Shown here in pieces: positions 21,637 through 29,450 of a DNA stretch of 64,000 nucleotides. Position numbers and translations under genes: made by a program. Below the pieces are notes generated by a model, which was not told the DNA's origin, did not search any database, and saw nothing but the letters and a program-made list of their open reading frames with translations. The DNA is from Bordetella bronchialis (lineage in GTDB: Bacteria; Pseudomonadota; Gammaproteobacteria; Burkholderiales; Burkholderiaceae_B): contig NZ_CP016170.1 in assembly GCF_001676705.1 (NCBI RefSeq), positions 4,340,001 through 4,404,000 of the forward strand. Direction: 5' to 3'. Within the stretch, counting starts at the first letter, position 1, and each line of letters opens with the position of its first letter.

Positions 21637-22074
21637 ATGCATCGCGACATGTTGGGCATCCGACTAATTCTTGCCATCGCAATCTGGGCGACCGCCCTGG
21701 CTCCTGCACTGGCAACCGACCTTGATGACGCACAGAACGCCGCATCGCAAATCAGAGAAGCGGTGCGACAGCAACAATACAACAAGCTGTGGGAACAACT
21801 CACCAGCGAGTACTTCAAAAGCATCACAACAAAGTCGTACTTCGTTGATAGCCTAAAGGCGGGATATGCCGCGGTTGGCGCCCCCGTGTCGGTCAAGAAC
21901 ATGTCGCACACGTTCATGACCACAATGCCTGGCTTGGGGTTCAAGGGAAAGTTTTACTACTTCGATTACTACGTCAAGTATGCGAAGGCGGCGTTCTTCG
22001 AACGCGTGGTCGTTATGGAAGACCCCGATGGCGAGTACCGCCTCGCCGGTCTCTGGGCTACCGCGGCTCCGTGA
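21637..22074 (+). CDS. Secreted DUF4019-like protein
   Basis: A 145-residue protein with a signal peptide (RLILAIAIWATALAPALA, cleavage near residue 27) and GGGAG seven bases before ATG 21637. The mature part matches the DUF4019 pattern: an N-terminal helix ending in a Trp (KLWEQLTSEYFKS), a segment beginning LGFKGKFYYFDYYVKYAKAA, then ERVVVMEDPDGEYRLAGLW. The family is small, periplasmic and of unknown biochemical role. It is the first of four tightly spaced genes (next start 9 bp after its stop) and probably acts with them at the cell envelope. Base composition is less GC-rich than the flanks. Confidence 0.75.
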   Translation: MHRDMLGIRLILAIAIWATALAPALATDLDDAQNAASQIREAVRQQQYNKLWEQLTSEYFKSITTKSYFVDSLKAGYAAVGAPVSVKNMSHTFMTTMPGLGFKGKFYYFDYYVKYAKAAFFERVVVMEDPDGEYRLAGLWATAAP

Positions 22075-22083
22075 CTCTATCGG

Positions 22084-22989
22084 ATGGACGCCAAGCCCAC
22101 CTCTCGCTCGCAGGGCGCCCGCGTTCGATCGGCGTTCGCGATGCTGCATCTCGCCCTTCTCGGCCTCGCTTTCTGGCACGACACAGCAATCAGCGGTTGT
22201 CGACCGGACTCATTTGCCCTGAAACAGGCACTAGGGACATCCTCGATTGCTCCGCAAAACAGCAGTTCTAGATTCTTCCGAGCATCCGCGTACGCCGCGG
22301 CCGGTTGTCTCGACAAGGCCTTAGCGGAGCTGGATTTATCGCGCGCCGCACTCAAGGACGAGGGAGCGGACAAACCCTTATTCAAAACGAAAGAGCGCAA
22401 TACTCGCGCGCTATACAGCTACATCCGTGCCCTGCAGCGGATAGACAACGGCGAAAGACAGGCCGCTATAACGGAGTTGTTGGATCTTCTTGAACAGAAC
22501 CGTTCAACAGAAGTTATGTGGCGAACCACCATGAAGCTTGGCGAGCTACTCGGGTCCGCCAAGGAAGATAGCGCGGCCTGGGATCGCTTCGACTCAATAC
22601 TGGCCACGCTCACCGCTGAAAGCTTCGAATCGTGGCAACTGGATCTATTCCGCGGGCTCAACGCCATCCGCCTGGGCAAAGGCGCGGCAGCCATAGATGG
22701 TATTAACAAGCGGTTAAGCCAGGATCTCCCGGAATATCGCCACTATTCCTTGCAAGTCGTACTCATAGAGCTCCTGGTCGCAGACGGACGCTTTGAAAAT
22801 GCCCGGGTCTATTGCAACTGGTCTGGCACGTCAATTGGTGCTTATCTGATCGTTCTCGAACAGCGATTTCGATATTTGAAGGCCTGTCGAACTGCGTGGG
22901 GGAAAGCGATCTCCCTTCCCGGCGACCGCGCCAGCCGAGCAACACGAGTGTTCGACGAAGCAATTCTTTCGATTGAGCCGGACCTATAA
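22084..22989 (+). CDS. Helical-repeat (TPR-like) envelope protein, unknown function
   Basis: A 301-residue protein. A hydrophobic segment at about residues 20-38 ends in ISGC, which fits a lipobox, so it may be a lipoprotein; an ATG at 22141 would give a tighter signal. The rest is a run of amphipathic helix pairs: RASAYAAAGCLDKALAELDL, then ALYSYIRALQRIDNGERQAA, then LDLFRGLNAIRLGKGAAAI. This spacing resembles degenerate tetratricopeptide repeats, which normally bind partner proteins. The start at 22084 has no good ribosome binding site, so coupling to the upstream stop is likely. No named family recognised. Confidence 0.65.
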   Translation: MDAKPTSRSQGARVRSAFAMLHLALLGLAFWHDTAISGCRPDSFALKQALGTSSIAPQNSSSRFFRASAYAAAGCLDKALAELDLSRAALKDEGADKPLFKTKERNTRALYSYIRALQRIDNGERQAAITELLDLLEQNRSTEVMWRTTMKLGELLGSAKEDSAAWDRFDSILATLTAESFESWQLDLFRGLNAIRLGKGAAAIDGINKRLSQDLPEYRHYSLQVVLIELLVADGRFENARVYCNWSGTSIGAYLIVLEQRFRYLKACRTAWGKAISLPGDRASRATRVFDEAILSIEPDL

Positions 22990-23001
22990 CCGAGAGTTCT
23001 T

Positions 23002-24075
23002 ATGACACGCGCCTTTCTTGCTTTCCTCACTATTACGCTGGTCGGTCTACTGGCCGCCTCGGTCGCGAACCAGGCCTTCCAGACGTTACCGTCGCAGGCT
23101 AAAGCAGGGAATGATCGCTCCGCAGTGATACTGACAGATGCCGAGAAAAAACTCATCGAAGTACGGGAGTCCACCTCAAAGTGGCTTCTGGCCTTAGCGG
23201 CAGGACTACTCCCCGGCCTCGTGATTTCGAAGACCTCCAGGGATGAGCTGGCGATGCAGCAACAGCTTATCCCCATGATTGCCGGTGCATTGCTCGTTAT
23301 ATCGATCTACGGCTTCTTCTTGTCGCAACAAGCCATAGAGTTCGTCCTGTCGCGCGGCCCACAGTACCACCTATATAGCGGCGTATCTCGTTTCCCAATA
23401 CTCCTGCAGTTTTGGACGCTTGTACTGGCGTTATTCCTTTTGATGATCCATCTATTCCATTTGGCACGCAAGAGAGGAACACTGCCGATGGCCGCGCTCG
23501 TGGTGTTGGCCTTGACGGACCCAAAGGCCGATGCCGCCATGCTGGCCCCGACAGTCGCCAAACCATGCATCGAAGCGTGGGCCAGCAACCGAGAGCTACC
23601 GCTAGACCCCACAGAGTTGGGGCTGGCCTTAAGCGTCGTGACAGGCATCGCGGCGCGGACGAATGCATCTCCCGCCAACGCCTGCGAATTCGTGTCGTCA
23701 ACCTTGGACCAGGCACGCTACATCGCGGTAGCCCGGACCGGCGGGCCGGATGCCCGACCTGAGTTCGCGGAGCTGTTGAACGCAATTGACAAAGACTTGC
23801 GCGCGACGGGGATTTCCCCCGGCGCAATATTGAGCAAGCTCCTGTCGATAGCGGCCGTTTGGGAAGCGCCCTCAGGCCTTCTGCGCATAGAAGGAAAGCC
23901 TAACGGAGCCACCGTTCTGCTCAATATGCAGGAGGTCGGGTTCACGAACCTCGACCTGCGGCTAGCCCCGGGCAAGTACACCGTGGAAGTGCTCGTGGAT
24001 GGAGCGGTCGTGTTTCGCCAAACGAATGTCTCGATCGAAGAGGAGAAGGTATGGAAAGCCACGTTTGGCAGGTAA
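23002..24075 (+). CDS. Multi-pass membrane protein with C-terminal PEGA domain
   Basis: A 357-residue protein with hydrophobic segments near residues 4-22, 56-74, 92-112, 130-152 and 158-178. A soluble region of about 120 residues follows, then a PEGA-type beta domain at about 298-357: LLRIEGKPNGATVLLNMQEV, then LAPGKYTVEVLVDG, then VSIEEEKVWKATF. PEGA domains occur in surface-layer and envelope proteins and are thought to mediate binding. The middle region has conserved-looking Cys and helix segments but no recognised enzyme signature. It overlaps the downstream peptidase gene by 25 bp, so the two are likely translationally coupled. Function unknown. Confidence 0.7.
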   Translation: MTRAFLAFLTITLVGLLAASVANQAFQTLPSQAKAGNDRSAVILTDAEKKLIEVRESTSKWLLALAAGLLPGLVISKTSRDELAMQQQLIPMIAGALLVISIYGFFLSQQAIEFVLSRGPQYHLYSGVSRFPILLQFWTLVLALFLLMIHLFHLARKRGTLPMAALVVLALTDPKADAAMLAPTVAKPCIEAWASNRELPLDPTELGLALSVVTGIAARTNASPANACEFVSSTLDQARYIAVARTGGPDARPEFAELLNAIDKDLRATGISPGAILSKLLSIAAVWEAPSGLLRIEGKPNGATVLLNMQEVGFTNLDLRLAPGKYTVEVLVDGAVVFRQTNVSIEEEKVWKATFGR

Positions 24076-25484
24076 GGCGCCTAGCGTTTCACGCCTCGAT
24101 AGCTCTTGCGCTGGTATCGGCCACCTGTGTCACCAGTGTCGCCGCGCAAACCTATGCTGGATGGACGTTGGAAAAACTCGCTAGTGCATGGGCTAACCTG
24201 ATACCTCTGCCCAACGAAGAGCGCCTGTCGCGGCATACTGAGATCTTCTCGCGATATCTTCTAGACCAGGCTTGGCCCTTGACCGCCGGAAATGGAAACG
24301 GCGGCCCAGAACCGAAGGTGGAGGTACATACTTCAGATGCGCCCGCGCAGGTCGCTGCGGGCATAATCGCCATCCCGCAGATGTTTTCCCTGCAGATGGA
24401 GGCGTTGGGCCTACTGGTGGGGCACGACGCAGCGCTGTTAGATGGGGAAAGCGCGGGTAAAATGCCGATTCTTTGGCGCCCGTACGGAGAGGGCGAACTC
24501 CTGCAGATTATGCCCGGAGTCGGCGACATTTTAGAGCCCGATCGTTTTCTAGCGACGGGACTGACAACGCTGGCGGCAGCTTGTGGGGCCGATAGACCTT
24601 CCTGCCGAAATGCCCAATTTGCCGCGCTGTTATGCACTTCGCTTTTCGTGGTGGCTCATGAAGCGACCCATGTGCGTCGGGGCCACAAACCGCGGAATCC
24701 TTGGGCATATCGTCTCGATGAAGAACTACAAGCGGACGCAGGAGGAATAAAAGCCGTCCAGCGATACCTGCGGAATTTGCGCGCAGAGGCGAAGATGACG
24801 GCCACATCGGAAACGATTGCTTGCTTGGCGGGGCCCGTGGCTTTTTTCGAGCTTAATCTTCGGCGTTCGTTGTCCAACCAGCAGCGCCTGGACTACAACC
24901 AACGCAAAAGGGCGGTTCTGGATGCCACCGGTGAGTACCGGCATGATATCGACGATCTTGTCACCCTGCGGTCGAAGGACGGGGGCGGCGGAAGCATCTC
25001 GATCGAGTGGTCGGACCCGCCAGACATGGTCGTGCTCGACGGCGTTCAGGTAGACATTTCTGGCTTGAAAGGTCTTGTCCTGCCGTCCGGTCTGCACAAA
25101 ATCGTGGCGGCTGGGGATGCCGGTATTGCGGTCCACAACGTCCGCGTTTCCCATGGGCGGGTGACAAAGATCTACCTACCCTTGCGCTCCTATATACAGC
25201 TATCGTCCAAGGATTTGGCGGCCGCAGTGCAGGAACGAAGGTGGTCTGATGTACTGCGCGCAACCAGCAACGGAGTACTTCGTCCAAGATCGGTGCGCCT
25301 TGCGCGCGCCCATTGGGATGCATTATATGGGCTTGGTCTCTCTGCGTGGATAGACTCCTCCGACATTGTCGCCGTGGGAGGCAAGGAAGGGAAAAAAGCG
25401 CTTACGCTGCGGACGATCGGGGAACCTCTTTTCGATTGGGATGCGGATTTAGTCCGTAAAGCAATGAATCGCTGCTGCGATTAG
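24051..25484 (+). CDS. Secreted HEXXH metallopeptidase-like protein with PEGA-like domain
   Basis: A 477-residue protein. The signal peptide ALALVSATCVTSVAA is cleaved near residue 32. A zinc-peptidase motif HEATH is at 203-207, preceded by a hydrophobic helix (LLCTSLFVVA). Then LDEELQADAGG supplies a downstream Glu225 with Asp229, the arrangement of M48-like gluzincins (HEXXH plus ExxxD). Residues about 315-375 look like a PEGA-type beta domain: MVVLDGVQVDISG, then VLPSGLHKIVAAG, then VSHGRVTKIYLPL. A GGAGAAGGT precedes the ATG inside the upstream gene. It is the last of the four-gene cluster. Peptidase activity is inferred from the motif; the substrate is unknown. Confidence 0.75.
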   Translation: MESHVWQVRRLAFHASIALALVSATCVTSVAAQTYAGWTLEKLASAWANLIPLPNEERLSRHTEIFSRYLLDQAWPLTAGNGNGGPEPKVEVHTSDAPAQVAAGIIAIPQMFSLQMEALGLLVGHDAALLDGESAGKMPILWRPYGEGELLQIMPGVGDILEPDRFLATGLTTLAAACGADRPSCRNAQFAALLCTSLFVVAHEATHVRRGHKPRNPWAYRLDEELQADAGGIKAVQRYLRNLRAEAKMTATSETIACLAGPVAFFELNLRRSLSNQQRLDYNQRKRAVLDATGEYRHDIDDLVTLRSKDGGGGSISIEWSDPPDMVVLDGVQVDISGLKGLVLPSGLHKIVAAGDAGIAVHNVRVSHGRVTKIYLPLRSYIQLSSKDLAAAVQERRWSDVLRATSNGVLRPRSVRLARAHWDALYGLGLSAWIDSSDIVAVGGKEGKKALTLRTIGEPLFDWDADLVRKAMNRCCD

Positions 25485-25603
25485 ACGGCGACGCCGCAAC
25501 AGTCGGCGTCGCCGCGGGATATCTTGCGCCGCCTGGCAGCGCGCTCCGTGGACCATATAACTGCTGCCACCGTCGCTCTCCCCCTCGCCGCGAGGAAGCG
25601 ACG

Positions 25604-25700
25604 TTGAGGACGAAGGTGGAAGAAGACATTAAACGATGGGCAGCTAGGCGCAAGAGCGCGCTGGTGCTGGACATCATTCAGGGCAAGACCGCCCATCGTG
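25604..25700 (+). pseudogene. Transposase remnant (IS3-family OrfA-like N-terminus)
   Basis: The first 29 codons read like the start of a helix-turn-helix transposase protein: KVEEDIKRWAARRKSALVL followed by DIIQGKTA. After that the reading degenerates and the expected continuation (helix-turn-helix with ASRQFDL-like text) is absent. The open frame to 25879 is therefore not a functional protein. No terminal inverted repeats were found. It is evidence of past insertion and decay in this accessory region. Confidence 0.55.
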
Positions 25701-25913
25701 AAGGCGACCACACGGAGGTTGGAGCTGAAGCGGCGTTTGCAGCGGCACAAGCAAGCTACGGCAAAGCGCACGGTCGTCCGCCGCCAAAAAAAGAACGCCG
25801 TCCATGGATTCCGCAGTCGTCCGCCTTGTTATCTCTGTGTTCGGCAGGGGTGAATCGGCGACCTGTGACCAGCCGATAATGCCAGCGTTACGGGTCGTGT
25901 GAGTCTGGGGGCT

Positions 25914-25945
25914 TAGACATGCTCTACCGCGCGTCCGCATATAAT
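25914..25945 (+). promoter_or_regulatory. Candidate promoter of the cold-shock gene
   Basis: A perfect TATAAT at 25940-25945 has a TAGACA-like element about 20 bp upstream, a long spacer. Transcription from here would give a leader of about 150 nt before the cold-shock ATG at 26102, similar in length to the regulated cspA leader of E. coli. The promoter is an inference. Confidence 0.4.
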
Positions 25946-26101
25946 GCTTGACCGCTATAGCCCGAAGCCCCATAGTGGCAGCAGATCTCAAGTGTGTGAT
26001 TCCGTGCAGTTATGTCGCATTAGCAAACCGCCATCGTTGTCCGTCTCCATCCTTGATCATCTCTGTGTCGGACATGCGTCCGTATTTCATCAAGGAATCC
26101 T

Positions 26102-26305
26102 ATGGAAACCGGTATCGTAAAGTGGTTCAACGCTGAAAAAGGCTTCGGCTTCATCATGCCCGAGGGCGGCGGCAAAGATCTGTTCGCCCATTTTTCTGAG
26201 ATCCAGGGCGGCGGATTCAAGTCCCTGGAGGAAAACCAGCGTGTGAGCTATGTGGCTGGTATGGGTGCCAAAGGCCCACAAGCCACGAAGATCACGCCGC
26301 TGTAA
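26102..26305 (+). CDS. Cold-shock protein (CspA family)
   Basis: A 67-residue single OB-fold nucleic-acid chaperone. RNP1 is KGFGFI (in [11 protein letters not shown]) and RNP2 is the DLFAHFSEI segment. The start [14 protein letters not shown] is typical and has AAGGA seven bases upstream. It sits alone between the transposase remnant and a gene-poor stretch, with its own terminator. Compared with core CspA proteins it has a GGGKDLFAH insertion-like variant and ends QATKITPL. It probably acts as an RNA chaperone; whether it is cold-inducible is not known. Confidence 0.93.
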   Translation: METGIVKWFNAEKGFGFIMPEGGGKDLFAHFSEIQGGGFKSLEENQRVSYVAGMGAKGPQATKITPL

Positions 26306-26351
26306 AGGCTGATGCGCCAACGCATTGACGTTGGCGAGTTCGCTGAAAAGA

Positions 26352-26373
26352 GCCCTCGCAAGAGGGTTTTTTT
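26352..26373 (+). terminator. Rho-independent terminator of the cold-shock gene
   Basis: A CCCTC/GAGGG stem with loop GCAA-like bases followed by T7, about 50 bp after the stop. Confidence 0.8.
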
Positions 26374-26726
26374 CATTGAGTGGTCGACTGGATTAGGGTG
26401 ATGTCTTGTTACGCCGAGGTCTTGTAATCACGACAGACCTTCATCCGCCTTCGCACAAGCCGTTTACTGAAGATCGCTAGCGCCGCTATCCGACGGCTTC
26501 TGAATGACTGTCAGCATGAATGGCATGACTGCGCGGCGAGCCGTGCGTGCCAGCATGGTGCCGACCCGAGCAAAGCTCAATCTGAGCCGCGCAATTGAAG
26601 CTGCAGCGGATGCTGTGCGCCCGAATCGCCAGAACCCAATCACAGACGTATGGAAGGCAGGCTGGGGGAAGAGCAAGCCCTCCTGCTTGATATGCGCATC
26701 GCGAGCGCTGTCGCCGCGCCAATGCC
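26374..26726. other. Intergenic stretch without a supported gene
   Basis: About 350 bp. Short frames exist on both strands (for example a minus-strand frame with a TTG start at 26676), but none has a good start context or a recognisable product. It may be eroded accessory DNA. Confidence 0.4.
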
Positions 26727-26969
26727 CTAGTAGGTCAAGGGGTAAGGCACTCCATCCTCGTTGATCGACTCGATGCGATCAACCACTACATCTGAGGCAG
26801 ACTTGGCATCTCCCAGATGCGAGAAAGTGCAATCTGTGACAACCCGGAAAAAACGTGTCGATTCAGGCTGCCCCTCTTTATGAGTCGCGACATCAGCAAC
26901 GGCTGGCATGTCGCCCGACTGAAACGCGCCACTGAAGGCCGTCCAACCATCAATTTCTCGTGTACCCAT
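26727..26969 (-). CDS. Small protein of unknown function
   Basis: An 80-residue protein starting MGTREIDGWTAF at 26969, with GGAGAG three to four bases upstream; a longer frame to 27017 lacks such a site. It has no signal peptide or membrane segment and is acidic. Text such as FFRVVTDCTFSHLGDA followed by DVVVDRIESI suggests a small beta-rich cytoplasmic protein. I recognise no family. It stands alone in the gene-poor end of the accessory region. Confidence 0.5.
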   Translation of the reverse strand: MGTREIDGWTAFSGAFQSGDMPAVADVATHKEGQPESTRFFRVVTDCTFSHLGDAKSASDVVVDRIESINEDGVPYPLTY

Positions 26970-27432
26970 ATTCTCTCCACTTGTTGATCTCGCGGAGATC
27001 GTAACATGCACCTGCATGGCGAGGCGGTACCAAGGCTGCGCTAGAACGTGGCTCCCACCGTTCCACCGCCTGAGAGCTGCGATCGCGCTTCACGCTCAAT
27101 GAGGATCTTCTCCTCGACTTGTTCTAGCCCCCGAGTAAATGTGCGGCACCCCGGGGATGGCGCTGCCTTCGGACTTCTGGAATCCTCGACCAGAAGAAAC
27201 GCTCACTGCGGTTTGGCGGCCGCGAACTTGATCGATAGTCTTGCTCGATAGTCTTGCCCAGCCATTGGGGGCGTGCGTCCACGCCGGCGGCGCCCGCGCC
27301 GCGCGTGCCGCGGGCAGTTCCGCGTCAAGAACACGCCCTCGCTCCGTAAAAAGTTGACGATCCGATTGGCGATGACGCGTAGGCTTCGCTTGAAAGATTC
27401 AATGAAGGCGTCAACCCTTACGGAGAACCGCC
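26970..27432. other. Gene-poor stretch with a 13-bp tandem repeat
   Basis: 463 bp without a supported gene. It contains two adjacent copies of TCGATAGTCTTGC at 27232-27257. A TTGACG at about 27353 may be part of the promoter of the ion-channel gene that follows. Confidence 0.45.
27232..27257. repeat. Tandem repeat, 2 x 13 bp
   Basis: TCGATAGTCTTGC occurs twice in direct succession. The function is unknown; it lies near the right edge of the less GC-rich region. Confidence 0.8.
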
Positions 27433-28122
27433 ATGGAAACCCAGGAAGCTGCCCACGAAGATCTTTTCGTGATGATGAAGGGAGGCGGGCCCTGCACTTG
27501 GCTGCTGCTCCTACTGATCGGCCTGATCCTGCTGTTTCCCTTTTTGGAAGACGGCATATTCGGCCGGACCTTGCTCGGCATCCTGTTTTCAGCGGTGCTG
27601 CTCACGGGCGCTTTCGCCTCCAGGCCCACCAGTTCGGGGATGGTCCTGAGGCTGGGACTGGCACTGTGCGGCATCGTTTCCCAGTGGGCGGCGTTATTGA
27701 CGAAAAATATCGCGCTCCTGGGAATCGCCGGTGTTTTTTATGCCGTGTCCCTGGCCGTCGCCATCGTCGGGGTGCTCCGCTATGTGCTCCGGCGCGGACC
27801 GATCACGGCCGACAAGCTGCACGGCGCGCTGGCGGGGTACATCATGCTGGCCTTTTCCTGGGCCTTCGTCTATGCCCTCATGGAAAATGCCAGCGCCGGA
27901 TCGTTCGGGCCCGGGCAATTGGATTTCACCCAACCCGGCACGTTCTTCAAATTGATGTACTTCAGTCTCACGACGCTGACGACCACCGGTTACGGTGACT
28001 TCATCCCTTTGACCAACCACGCCCGCTCGGTCGTCATGATCCAGGAATTCATAGGCGTTTTCTACGTGGGGGTGCTGATCGCGCGGCTCGCCGGCCTGTA
28101 TCCCGCGGTTTCCACCAAGTGA
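27433..28122 (+). CDS. Two-pore-helix type ion channel protein (K+ channel filter)
   Basis: A 229-residue membrane protein. About four to five hydrophobic segments in the first 150 residues are followed by a pore loop with the potassium selectivity filter TTTGYGD at 183-189, inside the segment starting FSLTTLTTTGYGDF, and a last helix (IGVFYVGVLIARLAGLY). This matches the 'ion channel' (Ion_trans_2) family, with no cytoplasmic RCK or cyclic-nucleotide domain. GGAG sits seven bases before the ATG. Potassium selectivity is inferred from the filter; physiological role unknown. Confidence 0.85.
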   Translation: METQEAAHEDLFVMMKGGGPCTWLLLLLIGLILLFPFLEDGIFGRTLLGILFSAVLLTGAFASRPTSSGMVLRLGLALCGIVSQWAALLTKNIALLGIAGVFYAVSLAVAIVGVLRYVLRRGPITADKLHGALAGYIMLAFSWAFVYALMENASAGSFGPGQLDFTQPGTFFKLMYFSLTTLTTTGYGDFIPLTNHARSVVMIQEFIGVFYVGVLIARLAGLYPAVSTK

Positions 28123-28176
28123 ATTCGTGGCACCTGGGATCCGCGCGAATACGCGACATGGGCGGTATCCGATCTA

Positions 28177-28190
28177 TTGATCCAAATCAT
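28177..28190. promoter_or_regulatory. FNR/ANR-type box upstream of adhP
   Basis: TTGATCCAAATCAT matches the consensus TTGAT-N4-ATCAA at nine of ten specified positions. It lies about 112 bp before the adhP ATG and 55 bp after the channel gene. It suggests oxygen-responsive control of adhP. Site binding is inferred. Confidence 0.55.
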
Positions 28191-28301
28191 CCGGCCCCGC
28201 TCATCGGAAGCCTAAGCTGTACGCGACTGGAATCGCGGCACCCACATCGCGGCGCCCATTGACGTCGTGCGTCCCGACGCAAATTTCCGAGGAGTTTCGC
28301 C

Positions 28302-29330
28302 ATGCCACAAACCATGAAGGCCGCGGTCGTCCGCGAATTCGGCAAGCCGCTGGTTATCGAAGAAGTCCCCGTGCCCACGCCCGGCCCGGGCCAGATCCTG
28401 GTCAAGATCGCCGCCACCGGCGTCTGCCATACCGACCTGCATGCCGCCGATGGCGACTGGCCGGTCAAACCGAAGCCGCCCTTCATTCCCGGCCACGAAG
28501 GCGTTGGCCATGTCGTCGGCGTGGGCGCCGGCGTCAAGTACGTGAAAGAAGGCGACCGCGTGGGCGTGCCCTGGCTGTACACCGCCTGCGGCCACTGCCG
28601 GCACTGCCTGGGGGGATGGGAAACCCTGTGCGCCGAGCAGCAGAACACCGGCTATTCCGTGAACGGCAGCTTCGCCGAGTACGTACTGGCCGACCCGAAC
28701 TACGTCGGCCATCTGCCCGACAACGTTTCCTTCGTCGATATCGCGCCCATCCTTTGCGCGGGCGTGACGGTCTATAAGGGCTTGAAAGTCACCGACACCA
28801 AGCCGGACGACTGGGTGGCGATATCCGGCATCGGCGGTCTGGGGCATCTGGCCGTGCAGTATGCCAAGGCCATGGGTTTGAACGTCCTGGCGGTGGATAT
28901 CGACGACGCCAAGCTCGAGCTCGCCCGGCAGCTCGGCGCCGCGCTGGCCGTCAATGCCCGCAAACAGGATCCCGTCGCCTACGTCAGGAAGGAAATCGGC
29001 GGCGCGCAGGGCGTGCTGGTGACGGCGGTGTCGCCCAAGGCTTTCGAACAAGGCATGGGCATGGTGGCGCGCGGCGGTACCGTGTCGCTGAACGGCCTGC
29101 CGCCGGGGGATTTTCCGTTGTCGATCTTCGATACCGTGCTCAACGGTGTCACCGTGCGCGGCTCTATCGTAGGCACGCGGCTGGACCTGCAGGAGGCGCT
29201 GAACTTCGCGGGCGAAGGCAAAGTGAAAGCAACGATCGCCACGGAAAAGCTGGAGAACATCAACGGGATTTTTGCGCGCATGCACCACGGGGACATCCAG
29301 GGCCGCATCGTGATCGATTTCGAGAAATAG
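28302..29330 (+). CDS. adhP: Zinc-dependent alcohol dehydrogenase AdhP
   Basis: Cytoplasmic medium-chain NAD-dependent alcohol dehydrogenase, 342 residues, of the ethanol-type AdhP group. Catalytic zinc residues are Cys42 in GVCHTD and His65-Glu66 in PGHEGVG. The structural zinc cysteines are Cys96, 99, 102 and 110 (CGHCRHC, then ETLC). The Rossmann glycine motif [14 protein letters not shown] is near residue 175. GAGGAG lies upstream of the ATG. The FNR/ANR-type box in its promoter region points to induction at low oxygen, with NADH reoxidation or alcohol use as likely roles. Confidence 0.95.
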   Translation: MPQTMKAAVVREFGKPLVIEEVPVPTPGPGQILVKIAATGVCHTDLHAADGDWPVKPKPPFIPGHEGVGHVVGVGAGVKYVKEGDRVGVPWLYTACGHCRHCLGGWETLCAEQQNTGYSVNGSFAEYVLADPNYVGHLPDNVSFVDIAPILCAGVTVYKGLKVTDTKPDDWVAISGIGGLGHLAVQYAKAMGLNVLAVDIDDAKLELARQLGAALAVNARKQDPVAYVRKEIGGAQGVLVTAVSPKAFEQGMGMVARGGTVSLNGLPPGDFPLSIFDTVLNGVTVRGSIVGTRLDLQEALNFAGEGKVKATIATEKLENINGIFARMHHGDIQGRIVIDFEK

Positions 29331-29450
29331 CCCACCTGCCGGCACGCGCCGCGCGCCATCCGGCGGATTGGTTTATAAATCGGTCCGCGGGCAGGTGCCC
29401 GCGCGATAAGCACGAATGAGCGGGCACGCCGGGACGGACCTTGCGCGGCC

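Noticed and set aside
26464-26676. 70-residue minus-strand ORF with a TTG start
   Set aside because: The Shine-Dalgarno is too close to the start and no family is recognised.
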